In this document: positions 53,542-61,265 of the stretch, one piece after another | Numbering within the stretch: position 1 is the stretch's first letter | Layout: every line of letters starts with the position of its first letter | From: an uncultured Flavobacteriaceae bacterium | GTDB lineage: Bacteria > Bacteroidota > Bacteroidia > Flavobacteriales > Flavobacteriaceae | Direction: 5' to 3' | NCBI GenBank assembly: GCA_947486785.1 | Contig: CANKUU010000011.1 | Location: 1 to 64,000 of the forward strand | DNA length: 64,000 nt | Notes under the pieces: model-generated | Seen by the model: the letters and a program-made list of their open reading frames with translations, nothing else | What the model was told of the DNA's origin: nothing | The model's database searches: none | Translations under genes and position numbers: made by a program

Positions 53542-54624
53542 TTAAAGTTCTGTTAGTCCATATTCATTTAATAGTACCTGCCATTCTCTCGTTTCCATAA
53601 TTTCGAGAATACGCTGCGATATCTTTTGTTCAAGAACGACCCTCTTTTTTGCTAAACCAAAGGCGTAAAACTGAACATCAAACTTAAGAGGCAATACCCG
53701 TAGACTAGTTAAACTAGAATCTTCTTGAATACGATATTTCAATATGGGCTCATCATAAACAAAGGCCTCTATTTCTCTGTCTTTAAGTCCGTTCAAACCT
53801 GCTATCACCCCATCATATAATTCTATATCTTTAAAAAAATGATCTTTTAAAAACTGAGCGGTGCTTGAGTTTGTAATGCTACCCACAGGTTTATCTTTAA
53901 ACTCATTAAACCCATCTGGATTACTATTAAGTTGTTCTAAGGTAAGGCTTGAAGCTATACTTGCCGTTAAACCAGAAATAAATAATAGCCCACCAAACAT
54001 TAGAACTAATGCTGTAATTTTACCACTTCGCGTTATAGGAGCTTTATCACCATAGCCAACTGTGGTTAATGTAACAGCCGACCACCAAATACCATCCCAA
54101 ATACCGCGATACCCTTTTCTAAAGTGTTCGCGATTCGCTTTACGTTCAAAATACCAAGCAAACAGACCAAATAAAAAAATAATGAGTAATAATAGCATTA
54201 AACCTTTAAGAAAATTTAGATTAAAAAAACTCTTTATGAACTGCAAAAGCTTCTGAATTGAAGAAATTTCTGCAACTGCAATAGTTGCATTTGATGCATA
54301 AAAAGAATCTGTAAAAAGCATTTTACGGTTACGTTCACTAGTAATTGTTAATGGGTTAATACAAATGTCAATGCTACCAGCTTCTAAAGAATCAAGCATA
54401 GGAGTAAAACCCATTGGCACCATTTTAAATTCCAAATTTAAATCATTGGCTATTCGCTGCCAAAGCCATATGTTAATGCCTTGCAGTTGCTCATTATCTT
54501 GAATAATGAATGGGGGCGCTAAATCGTAACCTACGGTTAATGTGTCAATTGTTGCATCTGGTTTTTGTGCAAAAGCAAAAAAGGTAAATACACTTAAAAA
54601 AATAACTAACAAACGTTTAACCAT
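53542..54624 (-). CDS. Glutamate-receptor-like potassium channel (substrate-binding domain with pore)
   Basis: The protein is 360 aa from the ATG at 54624. The signal peptide (RLLVIFLSVFTFFAFAQ) is followed by the first half of a type 2 periplasmic binding domain (VGYDLAPPFIIQDNEQLQGI and ICINPLTITSERNRKMLFTD). A first membrane span (KGLMLLLLIIFLFGLFAWYF), a pore loop with the potassium filter TTVGYGDKAPITRSGK, and a second span ending in SGLTASIASSLTLEQLNS come next. The binding domain then resumes (KPVGSITNSSTAQFLKDHFF through EWQVLLNEYGLTEL). This S1-pore-S2 order is that of bacterial glutamate receptor GluR0. The Arg in SERNRK is placed to bind an amino acid carboxylate. Confidence 0.9.
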   Translation of the reverse strand: MVKRLLVIFLSVFTFFAFAQKPDATIDTLTVGYDLAPPFIIQDNEQLQGINIWLWQRIANDLNLEFKMVPMGFTPMLDSLEAGSIDICINPLTITSERNRKMLFTDSFYASNATIAVAEISSIQKLLQFIKSFFNLNFLKGLMLLLLIIFLFGLFAWYFERKANREHFRKGYRGIWDGIWWSAVTLTTVGYGDKAPITRSGKITALVLMFGGLLFISGLTASIASSLTLEQLNSNPDGFNEFKDKPVGSITNSSTAQFLKDHFFKDIELYDGVIAGLNGLKDREIEAFVYDEPILKYRIQEDSSLTSLRVLPLKFDVQFYAFGLAKKRVVLEQKISQRILEIMETREWQVLLNEYGLTEL

Positions 54625-54716
54625 AACCAAAGCTGTTAAAAAATTAAATATACAACAAAACCATTAGTACAATTTACAAACAGTTTAGTAACTTTATTTC
54701 GTACCAATACTCGTTT

Positions 54717-55145
54717 ATGATTATTAACATTTTAAGTCTAGAAACGTTAACCAGTAAAACTCAAGATCAAATCACCAAATTGTATCGGCAGTTAAATGCT
54801 GATAACAAGCAACGTAGTTTATTTGAAATTTTACAAGCTAGCAATAATGTTTCCGTTTTTGCAGCTATTGCCGACGATTGTGTAGTAGGAATTGCAATCT
54901 TATCTACTTACAAAGTAATTTCAGGATACCGAGGCATGGTAGATGATGTAGTTGTTGATGTCTCGCAACGTGGTAATGGTATTGGCAAAAAATTAATGCA
55001 AAGATTGTTGAAAGAAGCAAAACTCATGGGTTTAGATGAAGTTTTTCTTTTTACTGGTCATCATCGTAAACCGGCTATCTCTTTATACACCAGTCTAGGT
55101 TTCACATTACGAAAAAGTGGACTGTATAACCTTACTATTAATTAA
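54717..55145 (+). CDS. GNAT family N-acetyltransferase
   Basis: The protein is 142 aa. The acetyl-CoA binding motif QRGNGIGKKLMQRLLKEAKL follows DDVVVDV, and GLDEVFLFTGHHRKPAISLY with TSLGFTLRKSGLYNL gives motif B. It is the size of a single-domain GNAT. The substrate is unknown. Its 3' end overlaps the end of the S24 repressor gene by 4 bp on the opposite strand, so the two mRNAs overlap tail to tail. It diverges from the channel gene. Confidence 0.88.
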   Translation: MIINILSLETLTSKTQDQITKLYRQLNADNKQRSLFEILQASNNVSVFAAIADDCVVGIAILSTYKVISGYRGMVDDVVVDVSQRGNGIGKKLMQRLLKEAKLMGLDEVFLFTGHHRKPAISLYTSLGFTLRKSGLYNLTIN

Positions 55146-55906
55146 CTTGCCTGTTGTTTATTAAACTGACGCTTTAAGTCTTCCATTGATTCTTGAAGCT
55201 GTTTTAAAAGACCTGTTTCTGTAGTCGCATCAACACCAAAAGTAATTTTACTACTTACCTCCCATATCTCTTGAATTTGAAATGGTTTAATCTCGTAAGG
55301 TGGATAGGTTTCATTTAAGGATATTAAAGTGACATTATTTGAGTTCGGTTTACGAATTACTTTTTTAACAAGAACCGAGTCTTCAAGTACAACTACATAC
55401 ATTTTATTCGGGTTTACTTGATCGATATGTTCAGTAGCTTTTGCTAATACCCACTCCCCTGGTTTTAAATTAGGCAACATACTATCGCCTTCTACTTGAA
55501 AACCTCTGTATGTAGCATTTCTAAATTCTGGTAAAGGCAAATCAAAGGCGGGCAACTCTTTATACCAAGAAGAATCTTGAATATTCTGTGGATATCCTGC
55601 CGCAGCTTTAGCGTTTACTAAAACCATATTCTCCTTATCCGCTGAATCTACCGTAACTACTTTAGGAATAACGCTTGTGTTTGAAGTGGAAAGCGTTTTA
55701 TTCTCATCCTCATTAAAAAGCCACAAAGGATTAATTTTAAACTGTTTTAAAAGTTCTGCAACTACTTTACCCGAAAGCTTAGTTCGTCCACGCTCAATAT
55801 CTGCGGTAGTGCTAGCTACACCCAAACGCTTTGCAAACTCGGCCTGTGTAAAACCAAATTCTCGTCTTATTTCGATAAAGCGTTTTAAAGTTATTTCATT
55901 TTCCAT
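55142..55906 (-). CDS. XRE/S24 LexA/CI-like self-cleaving repressor
   Basis: The protein is 254 aa. An N-terminal Cro/CI helix-turn-helix (FTQAEFAKRLGVASTTADIE, about residues 19-38) is followed by a linker and an S24 peptidase domain. The parts of LexA/CI self-cleavage are all present: an Ala-Gly bond at 103-104 (KAAAGYP), the nucleophile Ser142 in VEGDSMLPNLKPGEW, and a catalytic Lys near 181-182 in LEDSVLVKKVIRKP. It therefore probably loses DNA binding on RecA activation. The divergent region upstream holds five 17-bp palindromes that overlap its own promoter and that of the DUF4130 gene, so it likely represses both. Confidence 0.9.
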   Translation of the reverse strand: MENEITLKRFIEIRREFGFTQAEFAKRLGVASTTADIERGRTKLSGKVVAELLKQFKINPLWLFNEDENKTLSTSNTSVIPKVVTVDSADKENMVLVNAKAAAGYPQNIQDSSWYKELPAFDLPLPEFRNATYRGFQVEGDSMLPNLKPGEWVLAKATEHIDQVNPNKMYVVVLEDSVLVKKVIRKPNSNNVTLISLNETYPPYEIKPFQIQEIWEVSSKITFGVDATTETGLLKQLQESMEDLKRQFNKQQAS

Positions 55907-55981
55907 AAAATTGTGTTCTTCTTTTGCGCAAAGCCAAAATTGAATAGCAAATAAAACAATAAAATTTTATACTCTACTTTT

Positions 55982-56011
55982 CAAATATACATATTTTGGA
56001 TTATTTCCAAA
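55982..56011 (-). promoter_or_regulatory. Promoter of the S24 repressor gene, overlapped by operator 1
   Basis: On the minus strand, TTTG (56011-56008), an 18-bp spacer, then TATATTTG (55989-55982), an exact -7 box. Operator 1 covers the -33 box and most of the spacer, the arrangement expected for autorepression. The ATG is at 55906, about 75 bp downstream. Confidence 0.6.
55995..56011. promoter_or_regulatory. Operator 1 palindrome
   Basis: TTTGGA-TTATT-TCCAAA, a perfect 6-bp inverted repeat with a 5-bp spacer. It overlaps the -33 box of the S24 repressor gene. Confidence 0.7.
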
Positions 56012-56017
56012 TATTTA

Positions 56018-56034
56018 TTAGGATATATTCCATA
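56018..56034. promoter_or_regulatory. Operator 2 palindrome
   Basis: TTAGGA-TATAT-TCCATA, with arms of the TNNGGA/TCCNNA type. Its centre is 23 bp from operator 1, about two helical turns. Confidence 0.65.
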
Positions 56035-56230
56035 AATAATATTTTCGACTACATCAGAAAGACTTCAATCAAGAGTCTTTAAGAAGAAACAGAGCTTAAA
56101 AGGGTGTTATATTTAGATATGAACAGTATTACTAAAACGTAATTTCTAATTTCTAGCCCATTTAAAATACTTCAAAGCTCCACTTTATGATACCTCTCTA
56201 TTGTTTACAAACCTATTAAATTTCATTTTA

Positions 56231-56247
56231 TTTGGAAAATTTCCAAA
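56231..56247. promoter_or_regulatory. Operator 3 palindrome
   Basis: TTTGGA-AAATT-TCCAAA, perfect arms. First of a close cluster of sites before the DUF4130 gene. Confidence 0.7.
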
Positions 56248-56252
56248 TAAAA

Positions 56253-56269
56253 TTAGGAATATTTCCATA
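56253..56269. promoter_or_regulatory. Operator 4 palindrome
   Basis: TTAGGA-ATATT-TCCATA. Its centre is 22 bp from operator 3. Confidence 0.65.
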
Positions 56270-56270
56270 T

Positions 56271-56287
56271 TTAGGAATTTTTCCATA
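56271..56287. promoter_or_regulatory. Operator 5 palindrome
   Basis: TTAGGA-ATTTT-TCCATA. Its centre is 18 bp from operator 4. It ends 3 bp before the -33-like TTTG of the DUF4130 promoter. Confidence 0.65.
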
Positions 56288-56289
56288 TT

Positions 56290-56319
56290 TTTGGAATATT
56301 AACAGATATATATAAATTG
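56290..56319 (+). promoter_or_regulatory. Promoter of the DUF4130 gene with a half operator
   Basis: TTTG at 56290-56293 begins a half site (TTTGGA-ATATT, second arm AACAGA). After a 19-bp spacer, TAAATTG at 56313-56319 serves as a degenerate -7 box. The ATG is at 56342. Repressor bound at operators 5 and the half site would block the -33 region. Confidence 0.45.
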
Positions 56320-56341
56320 TAATCATTTAATAGCAGACACT

Positions 56342-57061
56342 ATGAAAAATGCAAAAATTTTAATGTATGATGGAAGTTTCAACGGTTTCTTATGTTGCAT
56401 TTACAAAGCCTTTGACGAAAAAATACAAGTCGCTGACATTCAGAAAAAAGCAGTTGTTCAAAATGGATTGTTCTCAGATTCTGAAACTATATTCACTACT
56501 ATGAACCATGCTAAATCGGTTTGGAATGGTATTCAAACAAAAAGTCATATCGCTATTCGTAATATCTATTTTGCGTTTCTAAGTGAGCAAAAAGGAATTG
56601 AATTTATTCTTTATAAGCATATTAAGAAGCTATTCTCTCCGTCATACCTACTTTCCTTAAATTTTACGGATGATTTAGAATCAAGAATAGTAAAATTGGC
56701 TAAAAATGTAGGCAAAGAAAAACAGCATTTAGAATGGTCTATCCAATTTAAGAAAACAGCTGATGCCATTAATTTTGAAATAATTAAACCAGCCTATGAT
56801 GTTCTACCTTTGATTTCAAGACATTTTAGGTTTCAAATGTCGAATACGCCCTGGGTCATTTATGATTGCAAACGCAACTATGGTTTGTATTATAATTTAA
56901 ATTCGGTAGAATTTATTTCTTTAAAAGCCGACGAAGTTCATAAAAATATGAACTGCACCAATTTAAATCTTAGAGCATTAATGATGAGAAAGCTACCTAC
57001 ACCTAAACTATCAAAGCCTACATTAAGATCAGAGTATTCGTATAGTCAGGCTGCAGTTTAA
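56342..57061 (+). CDS. Lone DUF4130 (TIGR03915-like) DNA metabolism protein
   Basis: The protein is 239 aa. MYDGSFNGFLCCIYKAFDEK at the N-terminus, a central AKSVWNGIQTKSHIAIRNIY, VGKEKQHLEWSIQFKKTADA, NFEIIKPAYDVLPLISRHFR and WVIYDCKRNYGLYYNLNSVE match the family normally paired with a radical-SAM protein and thought to act in DNA repair. Here no radical-SAM gene is adjacent. The usual C-terminal end (IKxRxNxxLxxxxxPKRYWKYL) is absent; instead the last 40 residues are basic and Ser/Pro-rich. It may therefore be a specialised or decaying paralogue. Palindromic operators upstream place it under the divergent S24 repressor. Confidence 0.8.
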   Translation: MKNAKILMYDGSFNGFLCCIYKAFDEKIQVADIQKKAVVQNGLFSDSETIFTTMNHAKSVWNGIQTKSHIAIRNIYFAFLSEQKGIEFILYKHIKKLFSPSYLLSLNFTDDLESRIVKLAKNVGKEKQHLEWSIQFKKTADAINFEIIKPAYDVLPLISRHFRFQMSNTPWVIYDCKRNYGLYYNLNSVEFISLKADEVHKNMNCTNLNLRALMMRKLPTPKLSKPTLRSEYSYSQAAV

Positions 57062-57589
57062 CTACTTTGCTCTTTCTCCAATAAAATGATCTCCTTTACT
57101 TTTAAAAAGCACATTAAAAGTAGTTAAGCTACCGTAAATTCTGGTAATGTATTGTTGTAGATCTACTTTTTCTTGATCATCAAGATTTTTGCTTGAGTTT
57201 ATTTTCTGTTCCATTACTCTAATTCTATCACGAACCATTACAATTTTATGAAAAAAAGTATCAATAGGTATTTCTTTAGAAGATAAAGATGCCTCTTTTG
57301 GCTGTAAAACTAAGGTTCCTCCTTTCCATTTATCAGCTATGGGGACTATTGATGATGCATCACTCCAACGTTTTAAAATACTTATTAATGATTGTTCTAC
57401 CTCATAGAAGCTAACCGCATCCACCTCATCTACTACTTGCTCAATAATTTCAAAATCGTCATTTATGTCAATGGTCTCTAATCCTTTTTGTATAAAAGTA
57501 ACCCAATAGTGCTTTGAAGTTACGTTGGTTACCACTCCTTTTCCAAATTCTTTATGGTCAATACGAGAACCAATACCTAGTAATTGCAT
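57062..57589 (-). CDS. Conserved protein with UvrD-C-like (tudor) N-terminus
   Basis: The protein is 175 aa. Residues 5-45 (GIGSRIDHKEFGKGVVTNVT, YWVTFIQKGLETIDI) look like the small beta-barrel found at the C-terminus of PcrA/UvrD helicases, where GxxVxHxxFGxGxV is typical and contacts RNA polymerase. The remainder is helical (SLISILKRWSDASSIVPIAD, FFHKIVMVRDRIRVMEQKIN, QQYITRIYGSLTTFNVLFKS) and unfamiliar. The stop codon abuts that of the DUF4130 gene on the other strand. It is divergent from uvrA. A link to nucleic acid or RNA polymerase is an inference from the N-terminus. Confidence 0.75.
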   Translation of the reverse strand: MQLLGIGSRIDHKEFGKGVVTNVTSKHYWVTFIQKGLETIDINDDFEIIEQVVDEVDAVSFYEVEQSLISILKRWSDASSIVPIADKWKGGTLVLQPKEASLSSKEIPIDTFFHKIVMVRDRIRVMEQKINSSKNLDDQEKVDLQQYITRIYGSLTTFNVLFKSKGDHFIGERAK

Positions 57590-57685
57590 CTGCTAATTTT
57601 TAAAATTGGTTTAAAGTTAATTGCTTTGTTTTAAAAAACAAAAAAACCAGTACTAGCTTGTTTAAGTATTTAGAAGTCAAAATCG

Positions 57686-57693
57686 TACTTTTG
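57686..57693 (+). promoter_or_regulatory. -7 box of the uvrA promoter
   Basis: TACTTTTG is an exact TAnnTTTG match only 12 bp before the ATG at 57705. The mRNA would then have almost no leader. A TTG lies 25 bp upstream, longer than the usual spacer. Confidence 0.4.
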
Positions 57694-57704
57694 TCACTTT
57701 GCAA

Positions 57705-60545
57705 ATGCCAATGATAAAATACGAAGAAAATATTGAGGTTAAAGGTGCACGTGTTCATAACCTAAAGAACATCGACGTAACTATACCAAGAGAAAAATTG
57801 GTAGTGATTACTGGATTATCTGGAAGCGGAAAATCTTCACTTGCTTTTGACACCGTTTATGCCGAAGGCCAGCGCCGATATATTGAGACATTCTCTGCCT
57901 ACGCACGTCAGTTTTTAGGAGGTTTAGAACGACCTGATGTTGACAAAATTGATGGCCTATCTCCGGTAATAGCAATAGAACAGAAAACTACTTCAAAATC
58001 ACCACGTTCTACCGTTGGCACCATTACTGAAATTTATGACTTTTTGCGACTACTTTATGCAAGGGCTGGTGACGCTTACAGTTATAATACTAACGAAAAA
58101 ATGGTTAGTTATACCGATGAGCAAATAAAACAGCTTATTAAGAAAGATTACGACGGAAAAAAAGTAAATGTGCTTGCGCCAATTATTAAATCGCGAAAAG
58201 GACATTACAGAGAGTTGTTTGAGCAAATTGCAAAACAAGGTTTTGTAAAGGTGCGTGTAGATGGCAAAGTATTAGATATTGTTAAAGGAATGAAAGTGGA
58301 CCGCTATAAGGTTCATGATATTGAAATTGTTATCGATCGCCTGAAGGTGATCGATACCGACGATATGGACAAGCGCCTATCTGAATCTATCAATACCGCA
58401 ATGTATAGTGGTAATAATATACTTATGATTTTAGAAGAAGGCAGTTCAACAGCTCGTTATTTTAGTCGTGATTTAATGTGCCCCAGTACAGGCATCTCCT
58501 ACCCTAACCCCGAACCAAATACATTTTCGTTTAATTCACCAAAGGGGATGTGTAACTACTGCAATGGGTTGGGGCACGTATTTGAAGTGAATGAACTAAA
58601 GATATTTCCTGATAAAAAATTATCAATTAAAGCAGGTGGTATAGCTCCATTAGGGGCCTACAAGAATTCTTGGGCATTTAAACAAATAGAAGTAATTGCG
58701 CAACGTTATGATTTTCAACTTACAGATCCTATAAACAAGTTACCAAAAGATGCCTTAAATGTAATTTTGAACGGAGGCGTCGAGAATTTCGAAATTGATT
58801 CTAAAACCTTAGGAGTAAAAAGAACCTACAAAATAGACTATGAAGGTATTTCAAATTTTATAAAAAATCAGTTTGATGATGCCGCTTCTACTTCAATTAA
58901 AAGGTGGGCTAAAGAATATATGGATCGTGTTGTTTGCCCTACCTGCAATGGATCTAGGCTACGTAAAGAATCTTTAAACTTTAAAATTGATGAAAAAAAT
59001 ATTGCAGAGCTCGCGCATTTAGATATCGCTGAGCTGTCTATTTTCTTTAAAAATCTCAATAAAAAGTTAAAGGGAAATCAGCTTAAAATTGCAACTGAAA
59101 TAATTAAAGAGATTAACACCCGAATTCAGTTTTTACTCGACGTTGGCCTAGATTATTTATCCTTAAATCGTAGTTCTAAATCATTATCTGGTGGTGAAGC
59201 TCAACGGATACGCCTTGCAACGCAAATAGGATCACAATTGGTTGGGGTTCTTTATATTTTAGATGAACCAAGCATTGGTTTACACCAACGAGATAACGAC
59301 CGTTTAATAAAATCACTTGAATCACTGCGCGATTTAGGTAATTCGGTTATAGTGGTTGAACATGACCGCGATATGATTGAAAGGGCAGATCATGTAATTG
59401 ATATAGGGCCAAAAGCAGGTCGCCATGGTGGTGAGATTATCTCTCAAGGCTCATTTAAAGATTTAAAAAATGAGCATACGTTAACCGCAGATTTTATAAC
59501 AGGCAAAAAAAAGATTACTGTTCCAAAAGAGCGAAGAAAAGGCAACGGAAAAAAAATTAAATTAACAGGCTGTACAGGTAATAATCTTAAAAATGTTTCT
59601 ATTGAATTACCATTAGGTAAAATGATTGGGGTTACAGGGGTATCAGGTAGCGGAAAATCTACCTTAATAAATGAAACATTATACCCAATAATGAACGCCC
59701 ATTATTTTAATGGTGTTAAAATACCTATGCCCTATAAGAAGATTACAGGCCTAGAACATATTGATAAAGTAATCGATATCAACCAAAGTCCTATTGGTAG
59801 AACCCCCAGATCAAACCCAGCAACCTATACTGGTGTTTTTAGTGAAATTCGTTCATTATTTACCAAAACACCCGAAGCTGCCATTCGTGGATATAAACCA
59901 GGAAGATTTAGTTTTAATGTTAAGGGTGGGCGTTGCGAAACCTGCCAAGGCGGCGGCCTTCGTGTAATTGAAATGAATTTTTTACCAGATGTGTTTGTAG
60001 AGTGTGAAACCTGCAATGGTAAAAGATTTAATCGCGAAACGCTAGAGATACGATATAAAGGCAAATCAATTTCAGATGTGTTAGAAATGACGATTGATGA
60101 AGCAGTTAGTTTTTTTGAGTTAATACCAAAAATTCATCGCAAGTTAAAAACTATAAAAGATGTAGGTTTGGGCTATATCTCTCTAGGCCAACAATCGACT
60201 ACCTTATCTGGTGGAGAAGCACAACGAATAAAGCTTGCCACCGAATTATCAAAACGTGATACTGGTAATACCTTTTATATTTTAGATGAGCCAACAACAG
60301 GTTTACATTTTGAAGACATACGGGTATTAATGGAAGTTTTAAATCGTTTGGTAGATAAAGGCAACACTATTTTAGTTATTGAACATAATATGGATGTTAT
60401 TAAAATGGCAGATTATATTATTGACATTGGTTATGAAGGTGGCAAAGGAGGTGGCTCAGTAGTTGCAAAGGGTACACCAGAGACCCTTGTGAAAGATAAA
60501 AAAAGTTATACTGCAAAGTTTTTAAAAAAAGAACTTAGTTTGTAA
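57705..60545 (+). CDS. uvrA: Excinuclease ABC subunit A
   Basis: The protein is 946 aa from the ATG at 57705 (a second ATG at 57711 would also fit). Two ABC ATPase modules are present. The first has [20 protein letters not shown], the signature [20 protein letters not shown] and [16 protein letters not shown]. The second has [40 protein letters not shown] and [16 protein letters not shown]. The zinc modules are seen in CPTCNGSRL and [20 protein letters not shown]. It detects bulky lesions and loads UvrB in nucleotide excision repair. It forms a likely unit with the LOG-family gene that follows after 17 bp. Confidence 0.97.
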   Translation: MPMIKYEENIEVKGARVHNLKNIDVTIPREKLVVITGLSGSGKSSLAFDTVYAEGQRRYIETFSAYARQFLGGLERPDVDKIDGLSPVIAIEQKTTSKSPRSTVGTITEIYDFLRLLYARAGDAYSYNTNEKMVSYTDEQIKQLIKKDYDGKKVNVLAPIIKSRKGHYRELFEQIAKQGFVKVRVDGKVLDIVKGMKVDRYKVHDIEIVIDRLKVIDTDDMDKRLSESINTAMYSGNNILMILEEGSSTARYFSRDLMCPSTGISYPNPEPNTFSFNSPKGMCNYCNGLGHVFEVNELKIFPDKKLSIKAGGIAPLGAYKNSWAFKQIEVIAQRYDFQLTDPINKLPKDALNVILNGGVENFEIDSKTLGVKRTYKIDYEGISNFIKNQFDDAASTSIKRWAKEYMDRVVCPTCNGSRLRKESLNFKIDEKNIAELAHLDIAELSIFFKNLNKKLKGNQLKIATEIIKEINTRIQFLLDVGLDYLSLNRSSKSLSGGEAQRIRLATQIGSQLVGVLYILDEPSIGLHQRDNDRLIKSLESLRDLGNSVIVVEHDRDMIERADHVIDIGPKAGRHGGEIISQGSFKDLKNEHTLTADFITGKKKITVPKERRKGNGKKIKLTGCTGNNLKNVSIELPLGKMIGVTGVSGSGKSTLINETLYPIMNAHYFNGVKIPMPYKKITGLEHIDKVIDINQSPIGRTPRSNPATYTGVFSEIRSLFTKTPEAAIRGYKPGRFSFNVKGGRCETCQGGGLRVIEMNFLPDVFVECETCNGKRFNRETLEIRYKGKSISDVLEMTIDEAVSFFELIPKIHRKLKTIKDVGLGYISLGQQSTTLSGGEAQRIKLATELSKRDTGNTFYILDEPTTGLHFEDIRVLMEVLNRLVDKGNTILVIEHNMDVIKMADYIIDIGYEGGKGGGSVVAKGTPETLVKDKKSYTAKFLKKELSL

Positions 60546-60562
60546 GTTAAAAACCAAATTTT

Positions 60563-61249
60563 ATGAGAAAAGAACAAAATCCAAAAGGATGGAACCAGAT
60601 AAAAACCAATGATTCTTGGGCTTTATTTAAAATCATGGGCGAGTTTGTCAATGGTTTTGAACGAATGAGTCTTATTGGTCCGTGTGTATCTATTTTTGGC
60701 TCGGCCAGAACAAAAGTTGATACGCCTTATTATGATTTAACCGTATCCATTGCTAAAAGTATTGCTGATGCAGGATATGGAGTTATTACAGGCGGTGGCC
60801 CTGGTATAATGGAAGCTGGTAATAAAGGTGCCAATTTAGCTGGAGGAACATCTGTAGGATTAAACATAGACTTACCTTTTGAACAACATGACAACCCGTA
60901 TATAGATCATGACAAAAGTCTCGATTTTGATTACTTTTTTGTTCGTAAAGTGATGTTTGTTAAGTATTCTCAAGGATTTGTTGTTATGCCTGGTGGATTT
61001 GGTACCTTAGACGAACTTTTTGAAGCAATAACGCTTATTCAAACCAATAAAATTGAAAAATTTCCCATTATACTTGTAGGATCAGCATTCTGGAATGGTT
61101 TATTGTCTTGGGTTAAAGAAACCATGTTAAAAGAAGGTAATATTAGCGCTAGTGATTTAGAGTTAATTCATCTTGTTGATACCGCAGATGAAGTAGTTGA
61201 AATTATTGATGCTTTTTATAAAGGACGATCATTAAGCCCTAATTTTTAA
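60563..61249 (+). CDS. LOG family protein (TIGR00730 Rossmann fold)
   Basis: The protein is 228 aa. GPCVSIFGSARTKVDTPYYD, the nucleotide-binding GYGVITGGGPGIMEAGNKGA and the PGGFGTLDELFEAITLIQTN motif identify the LOG/YvdD family, once mislabelled lysine decarboxylase. Members cleave the N-glycosidic bond of nucleoside monophosphates such as AMP and can release cytokinin-type bases. It is slightly longer than the short YvdD form, with an N-terminal extension of about 35 residues. It follows uvrA by 17 bp on the same strand. Confidence 0.92.
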   Translation: MRKEQNPKGWNQIKTNDSWALFKIMGEFVNGFERMSLIGPCVSIFGSARTKVDTPYYDLTVSIAKSIADAGYGVITGGGPGIMEAGNKGANLAGGTSVGLNIDLPFEQHDNPYIDHDKSLDFDYFFVRKVMFVKYSQGFVVMPGGFGTLDELFEAITLIQTNKIEKFPIILVGSAFWNGLLSWVKETMLKEGNISASDLELIHLVDTADEVVEIIDAFYKGRSLSPNF

Positions 61250-61265
61250 ATTTAATTTCTTAAAA

